The notes beneath the pieces were generated by a model. That model worked only from the letters and a program-made list of their open reading frames with translations, had not been told where the DNA came from and made no database searches. This document shows, one piece after another, positions 44,622 through 57,153 of a stretch of DNA of 64,000 nt. Position 1 is the stretch's first letter. Each line of letters starts with the position of its first letter. This DNA comes from Rhizophagus clarus (lineage: Eukaryota > Glomeromycota > Glomeromycetes > Glomerales > Glomeraceae), in assembly GCA_015698045.1 (NCBI GenBank), contig BLAL01000338.1, forward strand, positions 310,001 to 374,000, in the 5' to 3' direction. Position numbers and translations under genes: made by a program.

Positions 44622-46435
44622 GGTGTAATTAATCATTTGAATGTTGTATTCATATACTTTATTTTTACATTAATAAAAGCTGGTCAATTTTTTTTACATA
44701 CATAATTGTGTTTACTTTTGCACATATTTCGGAAAATTGGTGATGTGAATCGGGACTAACATTGTTCGTTGAAAATATGATTTTTGTTACCAAAACGATT
44801 GGCGTGCACGTCGATTCACAAATCTATTTATAAAGATATTTTTGCCTTCATTAAACATATTTCAGTACTAGATAGCATAAGCTTTCTGTGGCAAATTAAT
44901 TGCCGAAGAGAACAATTTAGTCATGATCTCTATGCGATCTCTTGAGATAACCACTGAACATACGTTATTTTGAAATATCTTACTTGTTATGGATGATAAG
45001 AATTGACATGAAAATTAATTATATACTTCCTTTATCGTTCAGAAATTTTCTTTCTTCAAACGATTTTTTGTATTTAATAACTTATTATTATTCTTACGAT
45101 ATACTATCTGTCTTTTTCCATCTCAGAATTTTTTATTAATTATACTTGTACTGCGTGATACTAAGTTAATACCCTTTCCTAATTATTCGCGTTTATTTAA
45201 TTAACTGTTAAGTCACATGTATAACAGTTATATAAAACTTAATTTCGGCCAGCACTACGAATTTGCTCAGATTATGCTATAAAGTTTTGAAGTATAAAAG
45301 ACTTTCTTTTATAATTTTTTTTTGTGCCACAAACCTGCCACACAGATAATTACGTTTCAATTTATCATAAAGAGCTAAGTTGATAATACATAAATTTTTT
45401 TCACAAGAATACCTATCAGATTTGTGATAGAGAACGTGCCTGTGAATTACCATTTTGTGAGATACGGTATACTGTATTTGCTGTACGGCATTGTGCAAAT
45501 TCCAGGTGGCTAAAACATCTAATTCTTCAAAGTCAACTCTTCAATATTAAATTCTATTTGAATGATATTAAGAATGACATGTGATTTGGATGGAACCTTT
45601 ATGCTAATTCAGGCCAAATTTATAGAACCGACCTGAATTAATGTCAGCGTAACCTAAAATATCGGTACATGTTACAATGTTACATCGTGAAACTATATAA
45701 TATCGGTATAACGAGGTTTTTTTTATTAATTGTGTAAAAGGACATGGAAAAATTCATCGGTACAGTACAAAGGATATCGATAAATAGAGACCTCGTATTT
45801 AATATGAATATTGAAGCAATGTAAAATCCAGCATGAATGACACTTGTTTTAAAATCCTTGCGAATTGTTTATTGTTTTTAATTAATATCGGATAGCGAAC
45901 GAACCTCTGGAAAATATTTTTATCTTGCAAAGTTACCGAAAATTGGTTGTTTCATCTTCGTCGTAGATAATTTCTTTTAATATTTTCTACCACCAACATA
46001 GAGAGATGTCTATTTCCATAAATCATTGTAAAAAATATCTGATGTATGTATATATAACTTGATAATTCACGGCGTCCTTAACATACAGCGATTATAATAA
46101 TAGTAATGCATAGATCTGGTATCTATTTAATTAAAAAATAGTGACGTTCAGAATAGTTGTATAAATAAAATTACAACTGTGATCCATTATTCCATTGTGT
46201 TATGTTATCGTGTAGTCCTACATATGATAGTAAGTCGCATCTTACAAATTATAGTTAATTATGACAGATCTCAGCATTTTCAACAAGAATATAAATGTTT
46301 TTCTATAATATTATATTATAACAACAAACAATTTAATTGGGGTTTTTTAACGGGATTAAATAATGTCGAAAAAAATTGTTATTATCCATGTGTTACCTTA
46401 TTGATATTGTGAATGTGTTATTTACCTTTAAATAT
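44622..46435. other. Intergenic, nothing recognised
   Basis: There is no supported gene. A short inverted repeat, TAATTCAGG...CCTGAATTA, sits near 45614-45650. Confidence 0.4.
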
Positions 46436-46439
46436 CAAT

Positions 46440-46920
46440 GAAAGTTTTCTTTGCTTTATTTATTGTGTTTATTCTTTAATTAAACGTTTCTTTCTTTCTT
46501 TCTTATTTGTTTTTAGGGGGGTTTCAAAGTAAGTTTTAGTGTTTTTTTAGATCTTTGGAAATTTGTTTCTTTGATTGACCAGTCTTTTCTTTTCTTTTCT
46601 TTTTGTTTTTAGTCATTTTTTATTTTATTTTGTTATTAACTTTGATTTGTTTTTTTTTGATACTTTAATTTTAATTGCATTTTATTTTTGCGATTTGAAC
46701 TTTGTTCTTCTTACTGTTGTCTGAAACAAGACTTTGTTGGTCCTTTTTTTAACGTTAATGGTTGCTCTATTTTTTTTTGTTTTGGGTTTCGTGAATTTTA
46801 ATTCGAAACTTATACTTTTTATTTTGATTTGATTTTGTTTATTTTTTATTTTTGATTTTTTAATTTCATTTTACTTTTTTTTTAGTCATCCTTTTTATTT
46901 GTTTTGGTCGTCATTGGCCA
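46440..46920. repeat. 480-bp T-rich, strand-asymmetric tract
   Basis: The plus strand is dominated by T with G interruptions. Recurring pieces are CTTTT repeats, GTTTTTAG and TTTTTTAGTCAT, seen around 46508, 46600 and 46883. It ends sharply at TTGGTCGTCATTGGCCAAATAAAG. It may be the poly(A)-side of an old retroelement on the minus strand, or a degenerate simple repeat. Confidence 0.5.
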
Positions 46921-47035
46921 AATAAAGTTATAAATAAAGTAAAAAACTTTAAAGATACGTAATATCAAAAAATTTTACTGAATCACTTTTTCACAAAGTA
47001 TACACAGTTAAAATCTATCAACTATTTTCATAACA

Positions 47036-47588
47036 TTTAATAAATTTTATTGTTAATTTCATACATTTTAATAATACATTATTTGCCTTTATTTATCGTT
47101 ACAATATATTTAAAATAAGTAATATTTTAATGTTTATAATCATAATACTATCATATAATTGCAGAAATGATAATGCAATTTACAAGATATTTATTATTGC
47201 TGAGCAAATCAATTAAAAAATTTTTTTTGATTATATTTACGCTATAACAAAAAAACTTATTACAAAAAATAAACTTAGTTTAAAGTTTTTTTTTTTACTC
47301 TGTAGTTTATTACTTATGTATTTATTCAGTTTTGAGTTAATAAAAAATGAGAGAAAGAATGTAAATAGAAATTGAAAGCATAGTAATTAAGACTCTAGTA
47401 ATAGTGGATCGAGTAACACACGTGAAAAAGAAGATTATAATAAAAAATGACATAAATAAAATATCTCTATTATTAGCGATGTGAAATTTAATTTAGATAA
47501 TAAAAGAATGATTAAAAAAAATTTAAAATGAAATAAAAATATAAATTCGAATACAATTTATTAAATCAAGACTAATGTTATTTTCATT
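47036..47588. repeat. Dispersed repeat, about 550 bp (copy 1)
   Basis: It is near-identical to 53618-54186 and in the same orientation, from TTTAATAAATTTTATTGTT to AGAC(T/C)AATGTTATTTT, with only scattered substitutions and small indels. It has no open reading frame of note. Confidence 0.9.
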
Positions 47589-50500
47589 GGTATTCAAATA
47601 AAAATGCTACTAAAATTTATTTTGATTATAATTTGTGATTTATCAGAATTTAAATAATTTATGAAAAGAAATTCATTTATGTTTTGATGAGAACCAACTT
47701 GACTTAAGAGGTTTAGCTATTAACATTTATTTTAAATTACAAAATAAAGTTATTGAATATTAATTGTTTTACTTTGTAAATTAAATAAATATAATAGCAT
47801 TACCTCTTTGGAAAACTCTTCCATGTTCTTTGTACTGATTGAAGGATTGTCAAAGAAAATTTTAATGCTATTTTAATCCCATGAGATTTCCAATCAGCAA
47901 TCTATTTTATTGTTATCATTAACATTTTACTATATTTTAATATTTATTTTTATATTATATATATACTAATTTTATATCAAATTAGTAGTAATAATAGCAA
48001 TATAGTTACTTATATAAGTTATATTTTAGTTTTATTTTTCTTTTACTTACTAATAAATAGCAGTAAAAATATTAGTTATCTATAAATTAATATAATTTTT
48101 TACTAATATGACTTTTATAATATAAATTATAAATTGTTTCTTGAAAATTCTGGACTTGCCAGACTTATCAGTTTTACCTTTTTTTTAGTGTCTGATAAAG
48201 ATTTATTTTTAGCCGAGAAGTAAATAGAGTTCTTTAGTTGTATTTTCTTAAAGGATCCTATCGGGATATGATTCACTCATGTAAATAATGTTTTCCTAGA
48301 TATTTTACTAAGGCTGTAATAATTAAGGAAGAAGGCATTTTATGAATTCTGGCTAGAATTATTTTCCTTAATACTATTATGCTTTCTTGAGTTGATTGAA
48401 AAAAAAATGTGACAGGTCTAAATCACAGTTTCATATTGCCATTTCATTGGAGATTTAGTAGCCACTTTAAGATTATTTCAATTTGATACATATCTAATGA
48501 TCTTGCATCTTTTGTCTGGTAAAATAATTTCTTTAAACATCCTGATATTCTGAAATATTAATGCAAGTAAATTTGAGAAATTTGCCAGCGTAAAAGCAGT
48601 TATCATTTCAGGCAGGTCTATGATCATAATTTTGTATTTCTCTCTTTTTTTCCATTTTTATAAGATTCATGACACTGAAAACCATAGAACAGGTAATTCA
48701 TTGAGTAGAACCATCCAAGCATTTGTATTTTTATGACTCTTAAAATCATTGTTCATCTCAAACTTCACTCTAATTGTACAGTATTTTCATTACTTCTTGG
48801 ATAATACTAAGATAATGCTGGCTCACTTGCATAATATGTTCAATAAGAAACTGTTTGGCCTTTTGGCTAGAACATCATATACTATAATATCATAAATGGA
48901 ATCAACTAAGCAAAAGGATAGTTGATATCTAATAATAATTATAGGTGCATCTTCTTTCATTACTAATAATTTGTACGAGGATTTATTTGACTTGCTAGAG
49001 GATAAAGTTGGATTCACAGTGGTAGTTTCTAAAGGATCATTAATCACAGGTTAGGCAGAAGGAATACTAGTATTTGGTAATAGTTGATTTACCTATGCTA
49101 AAAGAGACTCTTTGCGGTGCAGATTTTGCAGCCTTGTGAGCTTTCCTTCTGACGTTCTTTTTCTATAATTGAGTAAATGTAACTTTAGGTTTAACATTAT
49201 TGTTAGGTAATATGATAGTAGATTATGATTAGTGCTGCTGTTATGACAAGAACCCAGAGCACACACAATAACTTTGTTGCCACCTCTTGTCAAGATCATA
49301 TTTAACAACAATGTCATGCTTTGTTTATTATTTCTCGTTAAAAATTCATTATATCTTGACCTCACTATTGGCATTTAAAGTCTCAATCTTAGTCATATTT
49401 CACAATAAAGTTTCTCTTACCTTTATCTCTTTAACTGCGCCTTCATATACTTTTAATAGGACCCTGAAAAATATATATGTAGGTAAGTTCCAGCCAAAAA
49501 AATTTTACTATGAGCTCTAAGCACTTGTTCAGGGCCGGAATTATGATAATGTTAGTCAGTTACTAAATTAAGTAATAAAATTCTGACCGGCACTATCAAA
49601 AATTATCTAAAAAAGGCAAGATTCACATGATTTTTTGGGCAAATTCTAAGCAACTCCAGACCTAACATATTTAAGACTTTTCTGGGGTCCTCTTTTAATC
49701 ATTTTTTACTGCGCATTATCATTTTCATTTAAAAATAGCTCTTGCTATACATTGTTTCAACACATCATTAATTCAAAACAGTACTCTCAAATTCTTACGA
49801 GCAATTTCTTTCCTTAAATTAACTTTTTTTTTATTTAATAAAAATTGTACATTATCTCTCTTAAAATTTTCTTTCCTTGGTCCAAATAGTATTTTTAAAG
49901 AAACACCTGAAACCTCCACCTCGTGGGTGAACTTTCAACCAAGGTCAAAAAATCGCCTATTTATAAAAATTATTGCTACCCTAAATATTTACTACCCTAA
50001 ATATTTCTATTACTTCCTTCTTATTTTCTTCCTCCCATTCTAATATTTCTGTTGTTTTCAGAAATTAGGCTTGTTACTTAGAATAAAAGACTAACGGGCG
50101 TAATATTTATATCTCACTAAGGTGAAAAAAACAGCAAAAAAAAATAAATTGCGGGCACGAGAAGTTATTTTGAATAGAAAATAAAATAAAAAATTACATC
50201 CATATTTACTTTATTACATTATACTTTTATTTCCTTAACTGAACTCGAACCATATTTAAATCTGACTTTATAATATTCTAATGCATTTTTCATAGCTTTT
50301 CTGATTGATCAATTTAATCATATAAAAATTCCAACAACTCAGTTTTTTTATGACTTCTTTCCAGTTTAATAGCTTGAATAAGACATTAAACGTTAAGAAG
50401 CCATAGCGGATTTTGAATAATGTTCAAGATGATTTTGACTTATCTATCCATTCATTTTTTTTGATTGTATTGTTGTATTTTCTAGCAGTCTATACTTATG

Positions 50501-50612
50501 ATTGGATAAATTTGTTGCATGATTATCCTCAGGTATAATTTCTAAAGGGGTGGGTAGGCAGTAAAGTTACGTGGATTGCGTTAATCGCAGATAAGCAAAT
50601 TGTAAAGAAAAT
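47589..50612. other. Degenerate stretch between repeat copies, no supported gene
   Basis: Only short frames occur on both strands. The minus strand near 49960-49850 gives a broken protein-like stretch (KFTHEVEVSGVSLKILFG) and other pieces, which suggests eroded transposon DNA, but I cannot name it. Confidence 0.35.
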
Positions 50613-51033
50613 TTGTCTAGAGTAAAGGTAATAATAATAGAACGCGTTAACAATACGAAAATAGTCTTGAAGGACAAAGAAGGTTGGCTTCGGAGTATAC
50701 TTGAGATTATTTTTTATTTAGAGGAAGAAGATATTGATGTTCATATTCAGAAGTTTAAAAACGTGATTGACTTTCACAAGTCATTAAAGGTTAAGGACCG
50801 GACAGACGTGGCTCTTTCAATTTTCAAATTTAACTATGATTTCGCAAGAAATTTTAAGCAAATTTAATGAAATCTTACCAAACTATGTTCAAAATTTACA
50901 CGCTTTTTATATCTTCTTGGCACTTTTGGATAAGCTAAACTTTAGTGATTCAGAGGAAAACAAAATAAATTCGTTTTTTTGCCGAAAAGCAGTAAGCGAT
51001 TGTTTTTTTTGTGTGTTATCAAATTTGATTTAA
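50613..51033 (+). pseudogene. Unrecognised ORF pair joined by a frameshift
   Basis: An 84-codon frame (50613-50867) with LEIIFYLEEEDIDVHIQKF and VKDRTDVALSIFKFN overlaps a second frame from 50836 (ISQEILSKFNEILPNYVQN) that runs to 51033. Moving one frame near 50835 would join them. The product would be charged and mainly helical. There is no ATG for the first piece and no recognised family. Confidence 0.3.
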
Positions 51034-51164
51034 ATGATGAAATAGTTGCCGTTCCGATTGGAGCCGCAACTTAATTAATTATTTATGAATAATGAAAGGA
51101 TACCTATTTAAATTAATTGAATAATGTGTCATTTCTCCATAATGAAAAAAATTTTCAGTACTTT

Positions 51165-51330
51165 ATTTAATTATAATTTGAATTGCCGTCCTAGTTTGGA
51201 CTTGCAATAATGATTAATTAATTATAATTTGAATTGCTGTCCTAGTTTGGATTTGCAATAATGTTTATTTATTATGTTATGGATCGCTGTCCTAGTTCAG
51301 ACTTGCAAATAATATTATGATTAATTAATA
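51165..51330. repeat. About 51-bp tandem repeat, three copies
   Basis: Copies carry GC(C/T)GTCCTAGTTTGGACTTG at 51185, 51236 and 51286 within AT-rich flanks (AATGATTAATTA). The period is 50-51 bp. Confidence 0.85.
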
Positions 51331-51483
51331 ACAAAGTTTGAAAATTTATTACTATTGACTCTGATTTATACAATTTTCGATTCTTGTATTTTAAAATTCA
51401 TAATTATCTGACCATAGTTTCTGTTTAAGACAATAATAGAAAATAAGTATATCGCGAAATCATTCTACTTCAATATTAAAATA

Positions 51484-52952
51484 TTGAATTCAAAAGGACA
51501 AACGTTCAGATATTGGAATGTAGTAAATGAACATGCTTCTGATATTGGAATCTCGGGATATATGAAGGAATATTTTAAAAATATTAATTACACAGAAGAA
51601 ACTGATTTTGGTGATGATGATGATATTGATGATGATGATGGTGATGATGATTATGTTGTAGATATAACTTCAAAATTAATTAATGATTTTAAATCAGTAA
51701 GTTATTTATTTGTAAATTTTAATTTTTATTGAAATTTTGATTTTTTCTAATATAAATATAGTTTCTCTTCACAAATACAATAACTATTGACGAACTAGCA
51801 AAAAAAATTTTTGAAAACTGTGACAATATTAATCGTAATATATTGCATAGCTAGGATCCACTATGTAACAGTATTATTTATCGTGAATCCTTAAAAAATG
51901 TTCATCCTAAGTTATTCAAGGTTTTAAGAAAAGAAAATATGCTATCGAAGATTGAATTTTCTGATATAATTGTTGAAGACCCTGAAGCATTGTTGGTACT
52001 GTTAATTAAAGAAATTTTACAATATAAGAAAATTCCTAAAAACAGGTTCTTCAAACGCGATGATTTTGAAGTTTTAAAGCTTATCGAAAAATTGTAAGTT
52101 AAACTATTTTACTTTGTCATATGATTCAATTATTCAATTTTAACAGAAAATTTAACTACTAGTAATTATGTCTTGAATAATCCCTCATACCAGAAGAAAG
52201 CTGATAATATTAGCGAAAAAACTTATAGACATGACATTGCATTTAGTATTATAGATTATTCTCTAACAAATCTACCTATTGAAAAACGATATGATGGTAC
52301 ATCTTGTCAGTCGTCTAAAAATAGGAATGGTAGTTCTGAAGGCCCAATGAAATATTCTGATTTTTTCGTGTATTATGAAAGTCGTAATCATGACCATTTT
52401 TACAAATTTCTTTTTTGCGAAGTATCTAACAGCCCATTTTCATTTCATGAAACGCACACAAAAAATGATTTTATCAAATTATTTAAATTTGCGGTAGATT
52501 CTTTGAATCATGATCTTATTTTTCTAGCTGGATTTAAGGATTTTGATGAGGTTTTTGATATATATCGGAAGCTCAAAATTTTTTTATTCCACTTTCATGG
52601 TATGATAATTTATGTGAAACTCAAAAGTTACCGTTATACTTTAAAATTTATTTACCACTTATTAACCAATAATTTTTTTATAGAGACAAAATTGGATATA
52701 TTTTTTGTTGATCGAGATTTTTGGCCACTTGCAAAAATGCAAAAAATACTCCAACTCGAATTACCAATTTTTCAAATCAATAAGCGGAAAAAATTAGTTG
52801 ATGATGGTAAAATAATTAAATCCCTTCAATATATAAATCAGTCTATTAATGATAATTTTTGTTTAATTAAAAATATTGACAATTGGGTTAATAATAGTAG
52901 AATTTGTAGAAATCAAAGTTTTAAATTTATTAAAACATTCAATACTCCTTAA
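51484..52952 (+). pseudogene. Degenerate gene with PD-(D/E)XK-like C-terminus
   Basis: The first exon (51484-51696) has a strongly acidic run (about 51610-51655) and ends with a GTAAGT donor. The next exon from 51762 continues (FLFTNTITIDELAKKIFENC) but meets TAG at 51853-51855 and then runs on to about 52094, where a GTAAGT donor leads to an acceptor at 52146. The last exon to 52952 is a clean 260-codon frame, with phase off by one against the previous exon. It contains KYSDFFVYY, then KFLFCEVSNSPF and a following charged helix. The D...E-V-S arrangement resembles the PD-(D/E)XK nuclease-like domains of fungal repeat proteins. That assignment is tentative. Confidence 0.4.
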
Positions 52953-53570
52953 TAATAGTGAATACAGTAATGTTGTTTGAGGTTTTCTTTTTCGTTTGAT
53001 AAAGTATATTTTTTATCATGATTATTAAGACTGCGTCTAGGAGTAGTGGTAAACTTAAAGAAACAAAAAATTTCTTTTTTTGAATTAAGTTTATATTCAG
53101 TCAGTCACGTATAACGAAGTAAAAGTTCGGTTAGAGAACGATAGGACGAAAAATTTGTTTTGTGTCATCGAGAAATTTCTGGAACCCACTTCACCCGCTG
53201 TAGATTGTGAAATCATCGATGTCAAGGATTATTCCCATTCTAAGTTATAAGTTCAATCTTTTAATATTTTTATCTTGGACCCGATACAACTTCACTTTGG
53301 TTTTAGTTCAGTCTTAAAATTTGAATGTAGTATCATGCTTTGTGAATAGTTAGTTCAGTTATAAGTAATTTGTATAATTATTTTAAATTGAATAACAATT
53401 TTTTGTCAAAATAATTTTCTAAATTATTTTTTTTACTTAAATTTATTTAACTCTTTCCAAAATAAATATGTGCTGTATATATTCCTAGATTTCTAGTTCA
53501 ACCTACACAATATTAATGATTTGTAAGCTACAAAATTTAAATAATTTAAACGAATAATTAATTGTAAATT
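52953..53570. other. Intergenic, nothing recognised
   Basis: There is no supported gene or repeat besides the edge of the following element. Confidence 0.35.
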
Positions 53571-54382
53571 TATTTTTTTCTTTGATTTCATTGAAATTTT
53601 AATATGCATTGTATCATATTTAATAAATTTTATTGTTAATTTCATACATTTTAATAATACATTATTTGCCTTTATTTTATCGTTACAATATATTTAAAAT
53701 AAGTAATATTTTAATGTTTATAATCATAATACTATCATATATAATTGCAGAAATGATAATGCAATTTACATGCTGTGACAAGATATTTATTATTGCTGAG
53801 CAGATCAATTAAAAAATTTTTTTTTAATTATATTTACGCTATAACAATAAAACTTATTACAAAAAATAAACTTAGTTTAACGTCTTTTTTTTTACTCTGT
53901 AGTTTATTACTTATGTATTTATTCAGTTTTGAGTTAGTAAAAAATGATAAAAAAATTAGAGAAAGAATGTAAATAGAAAGAGAAAGCATAGTAATTAAGA
54001 CTCTAGTAATAGTGGATCAAGTAACACACACGAAAAAGATTATAATAAAAAAAGACATAAATAAAATATCTCTATTATTAGCGATGCGAAATTTAATTTT
54101 AGATAATAAAAAAATGATTAAAAAAAATTTAAAATGAAATAAAAATATAAATTCGAATATAATTTATTAAATAAGACCAATGTTATTTTATGAAAACATT
54201 CACTGGCATCCAATTGAATAAAATATAAGTTTTTGAAGACAATACACAGTTATGATTTATAAAATAATTAATTGGCAATAATGTATTATTAAAATGTATG
54301 AATGCAATAATAATAATTTATTAGATGTTACAAATATTTAGATAATACAATGCAAATCAAAAATTCAATGAAATCAAAGAAA
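53571..54382. mobile_element. Putative inverted-repeat element, non-autonomous
   Basis: The left part 53571-53668 (TTTTTTTCTTTGATTTCATTG, then TGCATTGTAT, then CATACATTTTAATAATACATT) returns in reverse complement at about 54282-54382. This gives imperfect inverted arms of about 95 bp around a 610-bp interior with no useful ORF. The interior plus part of the left arm is the sequence repeated at 47036-47588. This fits a MITE-like, non-autonomous DNA element; the 47-kb copy lacks the outer arms. Confidence 0.6.
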
Positions 54383-54399
54383 AAAAATAACTTTGTTCA

Positions 54400-55020
54400 A
54401 AATTAAAATATAAAACAAAATAGGGTTAAAGTAAATTGTAACGTTACATGCATTGTGAACTTAATAATAATTTAGGGCAAACGAATTTAAATAAAATAAT
54501 TAATCAAATGCAGAAATTCAATTGACAAAAACTTTGTTTTTAATTTTATATGAAATTAATAATGAAATGATTAACGTTGTTTAGTTTAACTAACTTGTTT
54601 TTAAACAATACCAATAACTGTGGAAAAATATAGTGCAGTGTGAATTATTCTTTTCATCATAACTCACTAAATTTCCAGTGTTTATTGTATTTGAATCTTT
54701 ATCAAGCACGACTTTAATCAGAAAGATCAGTAAAAACATATGATTTCAAGGCTTTTGGATGCCATTTATTGTTTTGCATACAAAGGTATTACTTAAATAA
54801 GATGAAACCATTTATTTAAATAAAAATATAATACCAGTTGATTTTTGATATATTTGATTCATTATTACTTTAAAGTACATTACATGAAAAATCAAATTGA
54901 AAATACAATACAGTAGCTTCTGGATAAAATAGATATATCATACAATTATACAGGCGGTGAAGGTCCAATAATTTGATCCTCATTAATAAATATCGAATAA
55001 TATCAAATTCGAAAAATATT
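54400..55020. other. Intergenic, nothing recognised
   Basis: This is AT-rich spacer. No reading frame of interest was seen. Confidence 0.35.
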
Positions 55021-55025
55021 TATTT

Positions 55026-55150
55026 CGTATTTATTTATTTATTAAAAATAAGCAACCCTAATTTGCATATAATGCTGGCCAACGTCTTCATAATTCTGGT
55101 CACAATCACTATAATTTAGGCCAATGTTGCTTATTTTTAATAAAATACGG
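55026..55150. mobile_element. Short hairpin element (MITE-like)
   Basis: ATTAAAAATAAGCAAC at 55041-55056 has an exact inverted partner GTTGCTTATTTTTAAT at 55126-55141. Outer CGTATTT / AAAATACG match with a small gap. The loop holds a GGCCAACGTC...TTAGGCCAATG pair. No coding content. Confidence 0.6.
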
Positions 55151-55374
55151 TAGTTACTTAACTATAGAGATAATAAAAACAGTATTCAAATAAAACAAAT
55201 AAATGAAAAATAAAATTAAATGATTCGCTAAAAAAACTAGCTGAAATAAAAGGATAAGAACGGAGGAAAAAATAATAATTTTCGATTATAAATAAAAATC
55301 GATAAAGACCGCTAAAAATCAAAGGTAAAAAAAAAAAGAAATTACGGTAAATGAAATATTAAGATAATTACCCT

Positions 55375-56808
55375 TTAATAAAATAATTTATCAAATGATT
55401 CGAAATTTATTTCTTTTACCACCTGTTCATCTTTCTCATCTTTAGCCTCTGTATTATCTTCTTTATCCTTCTTTCGTGAAATTTCAGGTATTTCTTCCTG
55501 TAATATCGCTATAGAATCATTTATTTCAATATGACTCTTTTTCTCAAGAATTTCCTAATAATATTAATTTTTGATTAATATTTTTCTTTTTAATGATAAA
55601 TTAAACTCGATAAATACCTTAAACCTTTTGAATCACAACTTGAGAGGTTTTTTGGAGATTTCTACATTGGGATAACTTGGGTTTAAGATTATATCACACA
55701 CAGAGGCAGTGTAGATATACAAATCACTATATACTATTTCACTTGCTGTTGCTGATGATGGGAATGCAATGGCAATGATATTTTCTAACGTTTCATTATC
55801 GGTGTATAATTTTTTGTAGCTGTCAGCGACTTCTTTAGATTTTTTCCATTCAAGGTTATCTCACGAGTTTTTTCACCATTTACTTGTTAATTGCTGTCCG
55901 AAGTTTCTAAATATTGCATTTCGTACAGCTGAGGCATGTGAGCCTCTTAGATCCTTCATCTTACGCAGTAACTGTTATAAAAGACGTAAATTAAAATTAA
56001 TTATTAAAATATTTTTTTTTAACTACCGATAATTATCGAAGAGTGATGCTTTCTGGTAAAAGCATTAACCCATTCACGTTCCCCTATTTCTTTGAGATAA
56101 TTGGGGTGATTTGAATTGAGCCACTTTTCTAACGATTCTTTGAAGTTTTCGAAGCTTGGCTACATATTTGTTGGAAAAAATCTTGAACATACTGCGCTAT
56201 ATGCATCCTATATAACGATATGATAATAATTAATTTAGTAAAATATAACGATGTCTAGATATTTAATAATAAGTAATATAACGACATCAAATATATTATG
56301 ATTACTTATGCTAAATACCTTCAAACTGAGATCAGTATTTTTAGTATTAGTAAGTTTCTTGACTTGACCTTGAATTATCGATACTTTTTCCAAAGTAGAT
56401 TTTTGCAATTCGTAAAGAACACAGATTTGTTTACTTTGTTTGATAAGCATAGTTTCAATATTTTTAATACTACTGAGAGCATGATCATTGGTGCTGAAAA
56501 TTTGTTGTTTATTAAAGGACTTAAGGTCTTGTCGAGAATGTCGTGCACCGATTGGAAAAATAACATCGGTTTCAATGACAGGTGTAGATCGATTGGATTG
56601 GTTACCAGAAGGAGATATAAGACTTGTTTTGACTATAGGTGTAACCGATCGTCTGATAATACTGCTTTGTTGTGAGGATTGGTTTTGTATATTCATACCA
56701 ATAGGAACATCTCTCTCGATAAGAGATTGGCTTAGTTGAGTACTATTAGTAGATTGGGTAAGTTGGCTCTGTTGAGTTGATTGTTGGCTCGATAAGACTT
56801 CCTCTTCC

Positions 56809-56840
<32 letters not shown>

Positions 56841-57153
56841 TTCAGCAGCAGAACGTTCTAAAACACGTTTACTTCTTCTTGAGCCTTTTACTTCTGCGCC
56901 TCCTGCGCCTTCTGTACCTTTTGTGCATTTTGCACCTTTTGCACCTCTCGAAACTAAGGATATTTAACGTGTATCAGAGTTTATTAATATAACCGTATAT
57001 TAACGTTATAGTAGTTTCAGTATAGTAGTAACTATTATTACCATCTTTATTTTTTGAAGAAATCGTTGTTTCAGGCTCGCTATATTCCTCAACATCTGAT
57101 TTACGATGCTTTCTTTTGGGCCGTTCTCTCATTGTTGTTCGTCTGTAAGGCAT
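55375..57153 (-). pseudogene. Multi-exon acidic, Gln/Ser-rich protein gene with stops
   Basis: The minus-strand ATG at 57153 starts MPYRRTTMRERPKRKHRKSD (basic, possibly nuclear). Exon 1 is 57153-57042, exon 2 is 56953-56319 and exon 3 starts at 56207. Exon 2 contains Gly-Ala-Lys-type repeats, a run of 15 Glu, a Ser/Gln/Thr stretch and a helical segment (SSIKNIETMLIKQSKQIC). Exon 3 hits TAG after FFPTNM, then continues with ENFKESLEKWLNSNHPNY and EWVNAFTRKHHSS. Downstream pieces (MKDLRGSHASAVRNAIF, later IAFPSSATASEIVYSDL, and a charged tail ending FDKLFY at 55375) belong to the same protein but carry two TGA codons and shifts. The family is probably lineage-specific and its function is unknown. 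Confidence 0.65.

Noticed and set aside
52173..52952. Stand-alone intact gene for the 260-codon last exon
   Set aside because: The frame begins right after a splice acceptor with no ATG, and upstream exons clearly belong to it.
47036..54186. LTR retrotransposon with the two 550-bp repeats as LTRs
   Set aside because: There is no reverse transcriptase, integrase or gag-like sequence between them, no TG...CA ends and no primer-binding site. The second copy has inverted outer arms.
56870..56960. Collagen-like protein at the Gly-x-Lys/Ala repeats in the 57153 gene
   Set aside because: Only a handful of triplet-like repeats, quickly giving way to poly-Glu and Ser/Gln-rich sequence. Low-complexity sequence explains it.
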